In this document: piece after piece, positions 7,881-16,499 of the stretch
How positions within the stretch are numbered: position 1 is the first letter of the stretch
How the letters are laid out: each line of letters opens with the position of its first letter
Origin: Microbacterium limosum
Lineage (GTDB): Bacteria > Actinomycetota > Actinomycetes > Actinomycetales > Microbacteriaceae
Direction: 5' to 3'
Assembly: GCF_036324365.1 (NCBI RefSeq)
Contig: NZ_CP137080.1
Location: 2,418,001 to 2,482,000 of the forward strand
Length of the DNA: 64,000 nucleotides
Notes under the pieces: model-generated
Database searches by the model: none
Seen by the model: the letters and a program-made list of their open reading frames with translations, nothing else
Told to the model about the DNA's origin: nothing
Made by a program: the position numbers and the translations under genes

Positions 7881-8540
7881 ATGCCGCCGGAAACCCCCCT
7901 CCCCCTCGATGCCGACGCCGTGCTGTGGTCCTCGACCGATCCCGCCGCGCCGCTGCTCGTGCTGCTGCACGGATACGGATCCGACGAGAACGACCTCTTC
8001 GGGCTCGTGCCGCATCTGCCCGACGGGTACCGCGTCGCCGCCGTGCGGGCGCCGCTGAGCCCGCCCTGGCCAGCCCCCGGCCACTCGTGGTACCCCATCG
8101 AGGGCCTCGGCGGACGCGACCCGGAGGGCATCACCCGCGGCGCGGCCGCCTTCCTCGCGTGGCTCGACGCGCACGTGGATGCCGGGGCATCCGTGGGCCT
8201 GCTCGGCTTCTCCCAGGGGGCCGCCGTCTCCCTCCAGGCGATGCGCCTCCGGCCCGAGCGCTTCGCCTTCGTCGTCGCGCTCTCGGGATACGCGGCGCCG
8301 GGCGCGCTGCCCGGCGACGAGGCGCTCGCAGAGCGGCGTCCGCCCGTCTTCTGGGGCCGCGGCACCCACGACGATGTCATCCCCGAGGCGCTCATCGTGC
8401 ACACGACGGACTGGCTCCCGGGTCACAGCGAGCTCTCGGGTCGCGTGTACACCGGCCTGACGCACAGCGTCTCGGAGCAGGAGCTCGCCGACGTGCACGC
8501 GTTCCTCGTCGCGCAGCGGCCCGCCGAGCCCGCGGGTTAG
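7881..8540 (+). CDS. Alpha/beta-hydrolase, phospholipase/carboxylesterase family
   Basis: A 219-residue esterase of the YpfH/carboxylesterase type. The oxyanion region is LLHGYGSDENDLF. The nucleophile elbow is GFSQG with Ser111, the acid is in GTHDD near 164, and the base is His195 in GLTHS, so the triad is complete. No signal peptide is seen, so it is cytosolic and probably acts on short acyl esters or lysophospholipids. ATG 7881 is the assumed start; ATG 7872 and a TTG at 7851 are in frame. A GAGGAT box 7-8 bases upstream may make it leaderless. Confidence 0.82.
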   Translation: MPPETPLPLDADAVLWSSTDPAAPLLVLLHGYGSDENDLFGLVPHLPDGYRVAAVRAPLSPPWPAPGHSWYPIEGLGGRDPEGITRGAAAFLAWLDAHVDAGASVGLLGFSQGAAVSLQAMRLRPERFAFVVALSGYAAPGALPGDEALAERRPPVFWGRGTHDDVIPEALIVHTTDWLPGHSELSGRVYTGLTHSVSEQELADVHAFLVAQRPAEPAG

Positions 8541-8601
8541 CGGGTTCCCCCTCCTCCCGCGCTCCCCGCTACGCCCCGGTTCGCCGCTCACCTGTCACAT
8601 C

Positions 8602-8630
8602 CGGCTCCTCGGGGGGCCGGCGGGGAGCCG
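8602..8630 (+). terminator. Possible terminator after the esterase gene
   Basis: CGGCTCC (8602-8608) pairs with GGAGCCG (8624-8630) around a 15-base G-rich loop, 62 bases after the esterase stop. There is no U-run, so it is a modest candidate. Further on, at 8653-8665, TCACC-TCC-GGTGA forms a second small palindrome of unknown role. Confidence 0.3.
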
Positions 8631-8743
8631 TTCTCGACGGGCGAGCGGGGGGTCACCTCCGGTGACGCGCTGCACACCCGCGCCGGGAGCGCGATCGGGC
8701 AACCCCCGGCCCGATGTCGCAGGCCGGGTCCATGATGGAGTCG

Positions 8744-11700
8744 ATGAGCGACGTGCTCGAGCGATTCGGCCCCGCCACCCAGGAGTGGTTCCGCGGGGCC
8801 TTCGCCGCGCCCACCTCCGCGCAGGCCGGCGCCTGGGATGCGATCTCCGCCGGCAGGCACGCCCTCGTCGTCGCCCCGACCGGTTCGGGCAAGACGCTCT
8901 CGGCGTTCCTCTGGGCGATCGACCGCGTCTTCCGCGAGAAGCCGCTGAGCGCCCCCGCGGAGGCGCCCGTGCGCGGGCGGCGCGCGCCCCGCGGCGAGAC
9001 CCCGCGGACGAGCATCCTCTACATCTCGCCGCTCAAGGCACTCGGCGTCGATGTCGAGCGCAACCTCCGCTCCCCGCTCGTGGGGATCGGCCAGGCCGCG
9101 CGACGGCTCGGCATCGCACTCCCCGACGTCACCGTCGGGGTGCGCTCGGGAGACACCCCCTCGAACGAGCGTCGCCGGCTCGTGCAGGATCCCCCCGACA
9201 TCCTCATCACGACCCCGGAGTCGCTCTACCTCATGCTCACGAGCCAGGCGGGGCAGACGCTCGAGAGCGTCCACACCGTCATCGTCGACGAGGTGCACGC
9301 CGTCGCCGCGACCAAGCGCGGCGCCCACCTCGCCGTGAGTCTCGAGCGGCTCGACGCCACGCTCGAGCGCCCGGCCCAGCGCATCGGTCTCTCGGCCACG
9401 GTGCGGCCCATCGACGAGGTCGCGCGGTTCCTCGGCGGCTCCGCTCCCGTGGACATCGTGGCGCCGCCGGCGAGCAAGGCCTTCGACCTCCGGGTCGTCG
9501 TCCCGGTCGAAGACATGCTCAACCCGCCACCGCCCCCCTCGCGCGCAGGGGATGGGGCGGGCGCCGAGACGGGCGAGGACGACGCGTCATCCGCCGACGA
9601 CGAATCGGGCGCGTGGTACACCGCCGACAGCCGACTGCGGCCCGAGAGCACGGAGATGACGGGGTCGGTGTGGCCCCATGTCGAGGAGGCGATCGTCGAC
9701 CGCATCCTCGAGAACAGGTCGACGATCGTGTTCTCCAACTCCCGCCGGCTCGCGGAGCGGCTCACGGGCAGGCTCAACGAGATCTACGCCGAACGGCTCG
9801 GCATCGTGCCGTCCGAGGGCACCGGAGGGGGGCACACGGCCGCGGATGCCGAGGCCCCGCCCGTCCTCGCGCGCGCTCACCACGGTTCGGTGTCGAAGGA
9901 GCAGCGTGCGCAGGTGGAGGAGGAGCTCAAAGCCGGACGCCTGCGCTGCGTCGTCGCGACGAGCAGTCTCGAGCTCGGCATCGACATGGGTGCCGTCGAC
10001 CTCGTCATCCAGGTGGAGGCCCCGCCGTCGGCGGCGAGCGGCCTTCAGCGGGTCGGACGCGCCGGGCACCAGGTGGGCGAGGTCAGCCGCGCCTTCCTCT
10101 TCCCCAAGCACCGCGCCGACGTGCTGCACACCGCCATCACGACGGAGCGCATGCTCGCCGGTCGCATCGAGGCCATCACGATCCCCCAGAACCCGCTCGA
10201 CATCCTCGCCCAGCAGACCGTCGCGGCGGTGGCGCTCGGCGAGCTGCCCGTCGAGGACTGGTACGAGCAGGTCCGCCGCAGCGCGCCGTTCCGCACCCTG
10301 CCGCGATCGGCGTTCGAGGCGACGCTGGATCTGCTGGCGGGGCGCTACCCGTCCGACGAGTTCGCCGAGCTGCGCCCGCGCATCGTGTGGGACCGGGACG
10401 CCGGCACCATCACGGGCCGGCCCGGAGCGCAGCGGCTCGCGGTCACGAGCGGCGGCACGATCCCCGACCGGGGCCTGTTCGGCGTCTTCGTGGCGGGCGA
10501 GACGCGCAACGCCCGCGTGGGCGAGCTCGACGAGGAGATGGTCTACGAGTCCCGCGTGAACGACGTCTTCACACTCGGCACGACGAGCTGGCGGATCGTG
10601 GAGATCACCCACGATCGCGTCAACGTCGTCCCCGCCTTCGGACAGCCGGGGAAGCTGCCGTTCTGGCACGGCGACGGCCTCGGACGCCCCGCGGAGCTCG
10701 GCGAGGCGCTCGGCCGGCTCTCCCGCGAGCTGACGGCGTCGGACCCGGCGAAGGCGCGGGCGAGGCTGCGCGACGCGGGTCTCGACGATCTCGCCGTCGG
10801 CAACCTGCTGTCCTACCTGAGCGAGCAGAAGGAGGCCACGGGCAGCATCCCGACCGATCGCACCCTCACGGTCGAGCGCTCCCGCGACGAGGTGGGCGAC
10901 TGGCGGATCATCCTTCATTCCCCGTACGGCATGAGCGTGCACTCGCCGTGGGCGCTCGCCGTGAACGCGCGCATCCGCGAGCGGCTGGGCGTCGAGGGAT
11001 CGGCCGTCGCGAGCGACGACGGCGTCATCGCTCGCATCCCCGACGCCGCATCCGATCCGCCGGGGGCCGAGCTGTTCGTCTTCGAGCCCGACGAGCTGGA
11101 GCAGGTCGTCACCGACGAGGTGGGCGGCTCGGCGCTCTTCGCGTCGAGGTTCCGCGAGTGCGCCGCGCGGGCATTGCTGATGCCCCGGGTGAACCCGAAT
11201 AGGCGCAGCCCGCTCTGGCAGCAGCGTCAGCGCTCCGCCCAGTTGCTCGAGGTCGCCAAGCGCCACCCCACCTTCCCGATCATCCTCGAGACGCTCCGGG
11301 AGGTGCTGCAGGACGTCTACGACGTCCCGGCCCTGCTGCGTCTGCTCCGGGGCATCGGCGAGCGGCGGATCCGACTCGTGGAGACGACGACGACGCAGCC
11401 GTCGCCGTTCGCCCGCGACCTGCTCTTCGGATACGTCGGCGCGTTCATGTACGAGGGGGATTCCCCGCTCGCCGAACGCCGCGCGGCCGCGCTCTCGGTG
11501 GACCCGGCGCTGCTGTCCGAGCTGCTCGGCAAGGTCGAGATGCGGGAGCTGCTCGATCCCGATGTCATCGCCCAGTTCGAACGGGAGGCGCAGCGCCTCG
11601 ATCCCGACCGCCGGGTGCGGGGCGTGGAGGGCGTCGCCGACCTCCTGCGCCTCCTCGGCCCCCTGGACGCCGCCGAGGTCGCGCAGCGGCTGCAGGCGGG

Positions 11701-13495
11701 CGACGCTCCCACGGCCCCCGCCGACGACGACCCCGCCACCCCCGCAGCGCCCGCGCCCGCCGCGACCGTGGCCGAGGCAGCCGCCCACCTCGACGCGCTC
11801 GTCCAGGCGCGCCGGGCGATCCCCGTCAGCATCGCGGGCTCGACGCGCACCGCCGCGATCGAGGACGCGGGGCGCCTGCGCGACGCCCTCGGCGCGGCGC
11901 TGCCCGTGGGGCTTCCGCTCGCATTCCTCGAGCCCGTCGCCGATCCGCTCGCCGATCTCGTCGCGCGGTACGCCCGCACGCACGGCCCCTTCACAGCGGA
12001 TGCCGTCGCCGGGCGGCTCGGCGTGGGGGTCGCGGTCGCGCGGCAGACGCTCCAGCGTCTCGAGTCGCAGGGGCGCGTCGCCGGCGGCTTCTTCCTGCCG
12101 GCCACCGCCGACACGCGCGACGAGACGGAATGGTGCGATGCGGAGGTGCTGCGGCGGCTGCGCATGCGCTCGCTCGCGGCGATCCGCGGCTCGGTCGAGC
12201 CCGTGCCGCCCGAGTCGTTCGCGAGGTTCCTGCCGTCCTGGCAGCACGTCACCCGCCCCCTCGAGGGCATCGACGGCGTGGCCGCGGTGATCGAGCAGCT
12301 CGCGGGCGTCCCCGCTCCCGCGAGCGCCTGGGAGACGCTCATCCTCCCCTCGCGGGTCTCCGACTACACCCCGGCCATGCTCGATGAGCTGACGGCGACG
12401 GGCGAGGTCGTGTGGTCGGGGCACGGGTCGCTCCCGGGCCGCGACGGGTGGATCGCGCTGCACCCCGCGGACGCCGCGCCGTTCACGCTCCCCGACCCCG
12501 ACGCCGAGGTCGCGCCCGACTCCCTCGAGCACGCCCTGCGCGAGGCGCTCTCCAACGGCGGCGCATGGTTCGCCGCCCAGCTGCGTCAGGCCGTCGACGC
12601 CCCGAACGATCAGTCCGTCATCGAGGCGCTGTGGAACCTCACGTGGGCCGGGATCGTCACCAACGACACCTTCGCGCCGGTCCGCTCGCTGCTCGGCGGG
12701 GGGTCGCAGGCGCACCGCTCGGCGCGTCGCACGCCCCGCTCGCGCATGTTCCGGGGAACGAGCATGCCGCGACCGGCGGCGCCCCCGCGCCCCACGGCCG
12801 TCGGCGGACGCTGGTCGCTGCTCCCCGAGCGCGAGACGGATGCCGCCGCTCGGGCGACCGCGACGGCATCCCTCCTGCTCGACCGCTACGGAGTCGTGAC
12901 CCGCGGATCGGTGCAGACGGAGGGCGTCTCCGGTGGCTTCGCGCAGGTGTACCGCATCCTCGCCGGCTTCGAGCAGGCCGGGCACTGCCGCCGCGGATAC
13001 CTGATCGAGAAGCTCGGGGCGGCGCAGTTCGCGTCGTCGCCGACGATCGACCGGCTGCGCGAGTTCGCTTCGCTGCCCGACCCCGCACCGCGACGCGCGG
13101 TCACGCTGGCCGCGACAGACCCCGCCAATCCCTACGGCGCCGCGCTGTCGTGGCCGACGATCGAAGGCGTCACGCATCGCCCGGGCCGCAAGGCGGGGGG
13201 ACTCGTCGTGATCGTCGACGGGAGCATCGTCCTCTATCTGGAGCGCGGCGGGAAGAGCGCGCTCGTCTTCGACGACGACGACGAGGCGCTCGCGTCGGCC
13301 GCCGCCGACCTCGCGCGCACCGCCCGCGCGCGGCGACTCGACACGCTCACGATCGAGCAGGTCAACGGCGACTTCGTCTACGGCACGGGCCTCGGCGTCG
13401 CGCTGCGCGCCGCCGGGTTCGTCGAGTCCCCGCGCGGGCTGACCCTGCGCAAGGTCACGGCCGGCGAGGCCGCGCGGGAGGCGGCACGTGCCTGA
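8744..13495 (+). CDS. lhr: Large ATP-dependent helicase Lhr
   Basis: A DNA-repair superfamily 2 helicase of about 1583 residues, normal for full-length actinobacterial Lhr. The N-terminal motor has Walker A APTGSGKT (about residue 45), motif Ib ISPLKALGVD, TTPESLYLML, DEVH in VIVDEVHAV and motif III LSATVRP. The second RecA domain has VATSSLELGIDMG and QRVGRAGHQ. A winged-helix and bridging region follow, then the long Lhr C-terminal domain implicated in 3'-5' translocation and uracil-glycosylase-type activity in mycobacterial Lhr. ATG 8744 fits the conserved N-terminus; in-frame ATGs at 8714, 8732 and 8735 are alternatives. It overlaps the Nei glycosylase gene by 8 bases, supporting a joint repair role. 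The stretch near residues 275-300 is an acidic insert. Confidence 0.93.
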   Translation: MSDVLERFGPATQEWFRGAFAAPTSAQAGAWDAISAGRHALVVAPTGSGKTLSAFLWAIDRVFREKPLSAPAEAPVRGRRAPRGETPRTSILYISPLKALGVDVERNLRSPLVGIGQAARRLGIALPDVTVGVRSGDTPSNERRRLVQDPPDILITTPESLYLMLTSQAGQTLESVHTVIVDEVHAVAATKRGAHLAVSLERLDATLERPAQRIGLSATVRPIDEVARFLGGSAPVDIVAPPASKAFDLRVVVPVEDMLNPPPPPSRAGDGAGAETGEDDASSADDESGAWYTADSRLRPESTEMTGSVWPHVEEAIVDRILENRSTIVFSNSRRLAERLTGRLNEIYAERLGIVPSEGTGGGHTAADAEAPPVLARAHHGSVSKEQRAQVEEELKAGRLRCVVATSSLELGIDMGAVDLVIQVEAPPSAASGLQRVGRAGHQVGEVSRAFLFPKHRADVLHTAITTERMLAGRIEAITIPQNPLDILAQQTVAAVALGELPVEDWYEQVRRSAPFRTLPRSAFEATLDLLAGRYPSDEFAELRPRIVWDRDAGTITGRPGAQRLAVTSGGTIPDRGLFGVFVAGETRNARVGELDEEMVYESRVNDVFTLGTTSWRIVEITHDRVNVVPAFGQPGKLPFWHGDGLGRPAELGEALGRLSRELTASDPAKARARLRDAGLDDLAVGNLLSYLSEQKEATGSIPTDRTLTVERSRDEVGDWRIILHSPYGMSVHSPWALAVNARIRERLGVEGSAVASDDGVIARIPDAASDPPGAELFVFEPDELEQVVTDEVGGSALFASRFRECAARALLMPRVNPNRRSPLWQQRQRSAQLLEVAKRHPTFPIILETLREVLQDVYDVPALLRLLRGIGERRIRLVETTTTQPSPFARDLLFGYVGAFMYEGDSPLAERRAAALSVDPALLSELLGKVEMRELLDPDVIAQFEREAQRLDPDRRVRGVEGVADLLRLLGPLDAAEVAQRLQAGDAPTAPADDDPATPAAPAPAATVAEAAAHLDALVQARRAIPVSIAGSTRTAAIEDAGRLRDALGAALPVGLPLAFLEPVADPLADLVARYARTHGPFTADAVAGRLGVGVAVARQTLQRLESQGRVAGGFFLPATADTRDETEWCDAEVLRRLRMRSLAAIRGSVEPVPPESFARFLPSWQHVTRPLEGIDGVAAVIEQLAGVPAPASAWETLILPSRVSDYTPAMLDELTATGEVVWSGHGSLPGRDGWIALHPADAAPFTLPDPDAEVAPDSLEHALREALSNGGAWFAAQLRQAVDAPNDQSVIEALWNLTWAGIVTNDTFAPVRSLLGGGSQAHRSARRTPRSRMFRGTSMPRPAAPPRPTAVGGRWSLLPERETDAAARATATASLLLDRYGVVTRGSVQTEGVSGGFAQVYRILAGFEQAGHCRRGYLIEKLGAAQFASSPTIDRLREFASLPDPAPRRAVTLAATDPANPYGAALSWPTIEGVTHRPGRKAGGLVVIVDGSIVLYLERGGKSALVFDDDDEALASAAADLARTARARRLDTLTIEQVNGDFVYGTGLGVALRAAGFVESPRGLTLRKVTAGEAAREAARA

Positions 13496-14297
13496 AGGCG
13501 ACACGGTCTACCGCACCGCCCACCACCTCCACTCCGTTCTGGCGGGCAGCGAGATCGTGCGCTTCGACGTCCGCGTGCCCGGCAGCGCGACCGCCGACCT
13601 CAGCGGACAGCGGGTGCGGGAGGTCGTGCCCCGGGGCAAGCACATCCTGCACCGGATCGGAGATCACACGCTGCACTCGCATCTGAAGATGGAGGGGGCG
13701 TGGCACATCTACCGGCCCGGTACTCGTTGGCGCGCCCCCACCTATGCCGCCCGCGCGATCGTCGCGACCGCCCAGTGGGAGACCGTCGGCTTCGACCTCG
13801 CCATGGTCGAGGTCCTCCCCACGCGCGACGAGGCGCGGCTCGTCGGCCACCTGGGCCCCGACCCGCTCTCGGATGCCTGGGACGCACGGGAGGCGGCGCG
13901 GCGACTGAACGTCGACACCCGCCCGGTGCACGTCGCCCTCCTGGACCAGCGCAACGTCGCGGGCTTCGGGAACGAGTACGCCAACGAGCTGCTGTTCGTG
14001 CGCGGCATCCACCCCGAGACGCCCGCCACGGCGGTGGACGCCCTCGCCCTGGTCGAGCTGGGTGCGCGGATGATCCGGCAGAACCTGCCGGGCCCGGGGC
14101 GCACGTTCACCGGCGATTCCCGCGCGGGGCGCGGCACGTGGGTGTACGGGCGGGAGCGGCGGGCCTGCCGCCGGTGCGGCACGACGGTGCGGGCCACGAC
14201 CCTCGGCGCATCGCCCACGAGCCAGCGCAACGTCTTCTGGTGCCCGCGCTGCCAGCCCGCGGTCCGGGACGACCCGGCCACGGCCGCGCGATCATAG
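13488..14297 (+). CDS. nei: Fpg/Nei-family DNA glycosylase/AP lyase (endonuclease VIII-type)
   Basis: A 269-residue base-excision glycosylase. The N-terminus MPEGDTVYRTA supplies the catalytic Pro and Glu after Met removal. VVPRGKHILHR contains the conserved Lys, and the helix-two-turn-helix region has LLDQRNVAGFGNEYANELLF. The C-terminal zinc finger is complete with CRRC and CPRC. PEGDT and the overall pattern fit the actinobacterial Nei2 type, which removes oxidised pyrimidines and nicks the AP site. GTG 13488 lies within the end of lhr (8-base overlap), so translation is probably coupled. A hairpin follows directly after the stop. Confidence 0.92.
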   Translation: MPEGDTVYRTAHHLHSVLAGSEIVRFDVRVPGSATADLSGQRVREVVPRGKHILHRIGDHTLHSHLKMEGAWHIYRPGTRWRAPTYAARAIVATAQWETVGFDLAMVEVLPTRDEARLVGHLGPDPLSDAWDAREAARRLNVDTRPVHVALLDQRNVAGFGNEYANELLFVRGIHPETPATAVDALALVELGARMIRQNLPGPGRTFTGDSRAGRGTWVYGRERRACRRCGTTVRATTLGASPTSQRNVFWCPRCQPAVRDDPATAARS

Positions 14298-14317
14298 GCG
14301 CCGCCCGCCACCGGCGC
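14298..14317 (+). terminator. Candidate terminator after nei
   Basis: GCGCCG (14298-14303) and CGGCGC (14312-14317) form a 6-bp stem with an 8-base loop beginning one base after the nei stop. No U-run follows. The remaining bases to 14472 hold no recognisable gene. Confidence 0.4.
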
Positions 14318-14472
14318 AACGGGAGGATGCAGCGCCAGACGCCCGAGAAGAATGGGCAATCCGGCAGGCAGGCGGCGACGAATGCCTCGTGAAAGCCGAT
14401 GCGGGGAATGAGGCGGACCCTCCGTCCGTTGTCTCCAGTACTCGACTCCGACCGGAGCCGCGGGAGGAAGAA

Positions 14473-14880
14473 TTGGGCAAGAACTACGTCGACATCGAAC
14501 GTGACAACGGCGAGACCCTGCGCTACCGCAAGCACGTGAACGGGCGCGGGCTGATCGCCCACGGCGCGAAGGTGCACGCGAGCGCATTCGTCGAAACCGG
14601 GGCGTACGTCGAACCGGGAGCGCAGGTCGCCGCGGGCGCGCGGATCCTGCGCGGCGCATGGGTCGAATCCGACGCATTCGTCGGGCGCGACGCGCTCGTG
14701 GAGGAGCACGCCCACATCGGGCGCGGCGCCGCCATCGGCCCGGGAGCGCGCATCGGCGTCCGCACCCACGTGGGCGACCACGCGCGCGTGGCGAGCGGCG
14801 CCCTCATCGGAGACGACGAGACGATCGCCGACGGACAGGCCGTCGCCACGGATCGCCGCGGCCTCTGGCTCGCTGCCTGA
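14473..14880 (+). CDS. Left-handed beta-helix (hexapeptide repeat) protein
   Basis: A 135-residue protein made mostly of hexapeptide repeats (VHASAFVETGAYVEPGAQVAAGARI..., IGRGAAIGPGARIG), which fold as a left-handed beta-helix as in gamma-class carbonic anhydrases and acyltransferases. It starts GKNYVDIERDNGETLRYRKHVNG, resembling small transferase-like proteins common in Microbacteriaceae. No catalytic His or metal triad could be assigned. TTG 14473 is preferred because GGAGG stands 5 bases upstream; an in-frame GTG at 14389 would add 28 poorly structured residues. Function is unknown beyond the fold. Confidence 0.75.
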   Translation: MGKNYVDIERDNGETLRYRKHVNGRGLIAHGAKVHASAFVETGAYVEPGAQVAAGARILRGAWVESDAFVGRDALVEEHAHIGRGAAIGPGARIGVRTHVGDHARVASGALIGDDETIADGQAVATDRRGLWLAA

Positions 14881-14917
14881 AGGGCCCATCGCGCGGCATG
14901 AGCCGCACGTGCGACGG

Positions 14918-14923
14918 TAGCCT
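14918..14923 (+). promoter_or_regulatory. -10 box of a leaderless transcript (LysR effector-domain gene)
   Basis: TAGCCT is separated by exactly 6 bases from ATG 14930, and no Shine-Dalgarno sequence is present. Confidence 0.5.
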
Positions 14924-14929
14924 GGGCGG

Positions 14930-15661
14930 ATGACCAGGGGTTCCGGCCGAAGGGCGCGCCGACCCGCGCGGCCGATCGAGCGCGGCAGCCGGAAGCCGCC
15001 GCCGAAGGCGCCTTCACCCTCGCGACCGGCCACCGCTCGGGAGCCGGGGTCGGTCGGCGACCGCACGGGCGTCTTCCGCCTGGGGGTCGTGCCCGGCACG
15101 ACGCCGGGGACCTGGATCTCCCGCTGGCGCGAACGCCTGCCGGGCGTCGAGTTGCAGCTCGTGCCCGTCGAGGCGCGCGAGGCGCGCGAGATCCTCGACG
15201 CACGATCCGCCGACGCCGTCCTGGCGCGCCTGCCTCTGCAGGCGGACGGACTCCATGTCATCAGGCTCTACGACGAGGTGCCCGTCGTCGTGTTCGACAA
15301 GGCTTCGCATCTCGCGGCCGCCGACGAGCTCCGAGCGATCGACCTCGAGGGCCAGGTGCGTATCGTGCCGGCCGACGACGTCCTTCCGGGACTGGAGCTG
15401 CCCGGCACGGTGGCCCCGTCGTTCCCCTCCCTCGCGACCACCGCCGACGCGATCGAAACGGTGGCGGCGGGGGTGGGCATCGTCGTCGTTCCGCAGTCGC
15501 TGGCCCGTCTGCACCACCGCCGGGACACCGATTACCGCCCCCTGGCCGACGGACCGGTCTCCACGGTCGCGCTCGCCTGGATCGCGGAGCAGACGACCCC
15601 GGATGTCGAGGCTTTCGTCGGCATCGTGCGCGGGCGCACCGCCCGATCCTCGCGCGCGTGA
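14930..15661 (+). CDS. LysR-type substrate-binding domain protein without DNA-binding domain
   Basis: A 243-residue protein. The first ~45 residues are Arg/Pro/Ser-rich and probably disordered. From residue about 48 (VFRLGVVPGTTPGTWISRWRERLPGVELQLVP) it has a LysR effector-binding domain of periplasmic-binding-protein type, ending with GVGIVVVPQSLARL, the usual second-lobe motif. The N-terminal winged helix-turn-helix of LysR regulators is absent, and no upstream frame supplies it. It may be a cofactor-sensing partner or modulator of another regulator. I recall similar orphan domains in Microbacterium. A leaderless start at ATG 14930 is indicated. Confidence 0.75.
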   Translation: MTRGSGRRARRPARPIERGSRKPPPKAPSPSRPATAREPGSVGDRTGVFRLGVVPGTTPGTWISRWRERLPGVELQLVPVEAREAREILDARSADAVLARLPLQADGLHVIRLYDEVPVVVFDKASHLAAADELRAIDLEGQVRIVPADDVLPGLELPGTVAPSFPSLATTADAIETVAAGVGIVVVPQSLARLHHRRDTDYRPLADGPVSTVALAWIAEQTTPDVEAFVGIVRGRTARSSRA

Positions 15662-15699
15662 GGACATGCACCCGGGGAGCCCGCCCGCGCCCCGCTCGC

Positions 15700-15721
15700 C
15701 GATCGGCCCCGAATCCGATCG
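15700..15721 (+). promoter_or_regulatory. Palindrome upstream of the amidotransferase promoter
   Basis: CGATCGG (15700-15706) and CCGATCG (15715-15721) form a perfect inverted repeat around 8 bases. It lies where the -35 region of the leaderless amidotransferase promoter should be. It could be an operator or a terminator of the preceding gene. Confidence 0.35.
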
Positions 15722-15724
15722 TCC

Positions 15725-15730
15725 TAGAAT
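15725..15730 (+). promoter_or_regulatory. -10 box of a leaderless transcript (amidotransferase gene)
   Basis: TAGAAT is followed by 7 bases and then ATG 15738. No Shine-Dalgarno sequence is present. Confidence 0.55.
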
Positions 15731-15737
15731 CGAGCGC

Positions 15738-16487
15738 ATGACCACCACCGACGCGGGCGGGCGGCCCCTTCTCTACGTGTGCGTGCGCCCGCAGTCCGGC
15801 GCCGCCGAGGCCGAATACCGCTCCTTCCGCGAGGCCACGCACCGGGACGAGACGGTCCTCCACGCGCACGACCTGGTGCGGCATCCGCTTCCCCCCGACG
15901 CCTTCGACCGCTACGCCGGCTTCCTCATCGGCGGCAGCCCGTTCAACGTGGCGGACCCGGAGTCGACCAAGACCGATGTGCAGCGGCGACTCGAGGCGGA
16001 CCTGGAGGGGATCGCGCGGCGCGCGGCGGGCGCGGAGACGCACGCGATCTTCACGTGCTACGGGATCGGGATCGTCTCCCGCGTGCTGGGCGGAGAGGTC
16101 ACTCGCGGGTTCCCCGAGGACACCGGACCCACGACCGTCGAACTCACCGACGCCGGCGCGTCCGACCCCGTGCTGGGCGGCCTGCCCCGGCGCTTCACGG
16201 CGCTGACGGCCCACAAGGAGGGCACCGGCCAGGCACCCCCCGGGGCCTCGCTCCTGGCGCGCAACGAGGCGTGCCCCGTGCAGGCCTACCGCGTGGGTCG
16301 CACGCTCTATGCGACCCAGTTCCATCCCGAGCCGACGGCGGCGGCGTTCATCGAGCGGATGGGCGTCTACCGCAACGACGGCTACTTCGACGCCGCCCGC
16401 TTCGACGAGATCGCGGGGCGCGTGCGGGCTGCCACCCTGAGCGAGCCGCCCCGCATCCTGCGCGCCTTCGCCGACCTCGTCGGTTGA
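15738..16487 (+). CDS. Class I glutamine amidotransferase-like protein
   Basis: A 249-residue stand-alone protein of the GMP-synthase/PuuD-like class I amidotransferase fold. The nucleophile is Cys107 in FTCYGIG and the catalytic His and Glu are in QFHPEP (196 and 198), so the triad is complete. GGSPFNV near 65 is the oxyanion region. No partner synthetase domain is attached. It could be a gamma-glutamyl hydrolase or an uncharacterised glutaminase-type enzyme. ATG 15738 fits a leaderless promoter. It is convergent with the TspO-like gene, with 12 bases between the stops. Confidence 0.82.
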   Translation: MTTTDAGGRPLLYVCVRPQSGAAEAEYRSFREATHRDETVLHAHDLVRHPLPPDAFDRYAGFLIGGSPFNVADPESTKTDVQRRLEADLEGIARRAAGAETHAIFTCYGIGIVSRVLGGEVTRGFPEDTGPTTVELTDAGASDPVLGGLPRRFTALTAHKEGTGQAPPGASLLARNEACPVQAYRVGRTLYATQFHPEPTAAAFIERMGVYRNDGYFDAARFDEIAGRVRAATLSEPPRILRAFADLVG

Positions 16488-16499
16488 CGGGCGCCCCGC

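Noticed and set aside
9587..13504. Open frame of 1305 codons antisense to lhr
   Set aside because: High-GC shadow: the product is Arg/Glu/Gly/Asp-rich with no family motif, while the other strand encodes a complete helicase.
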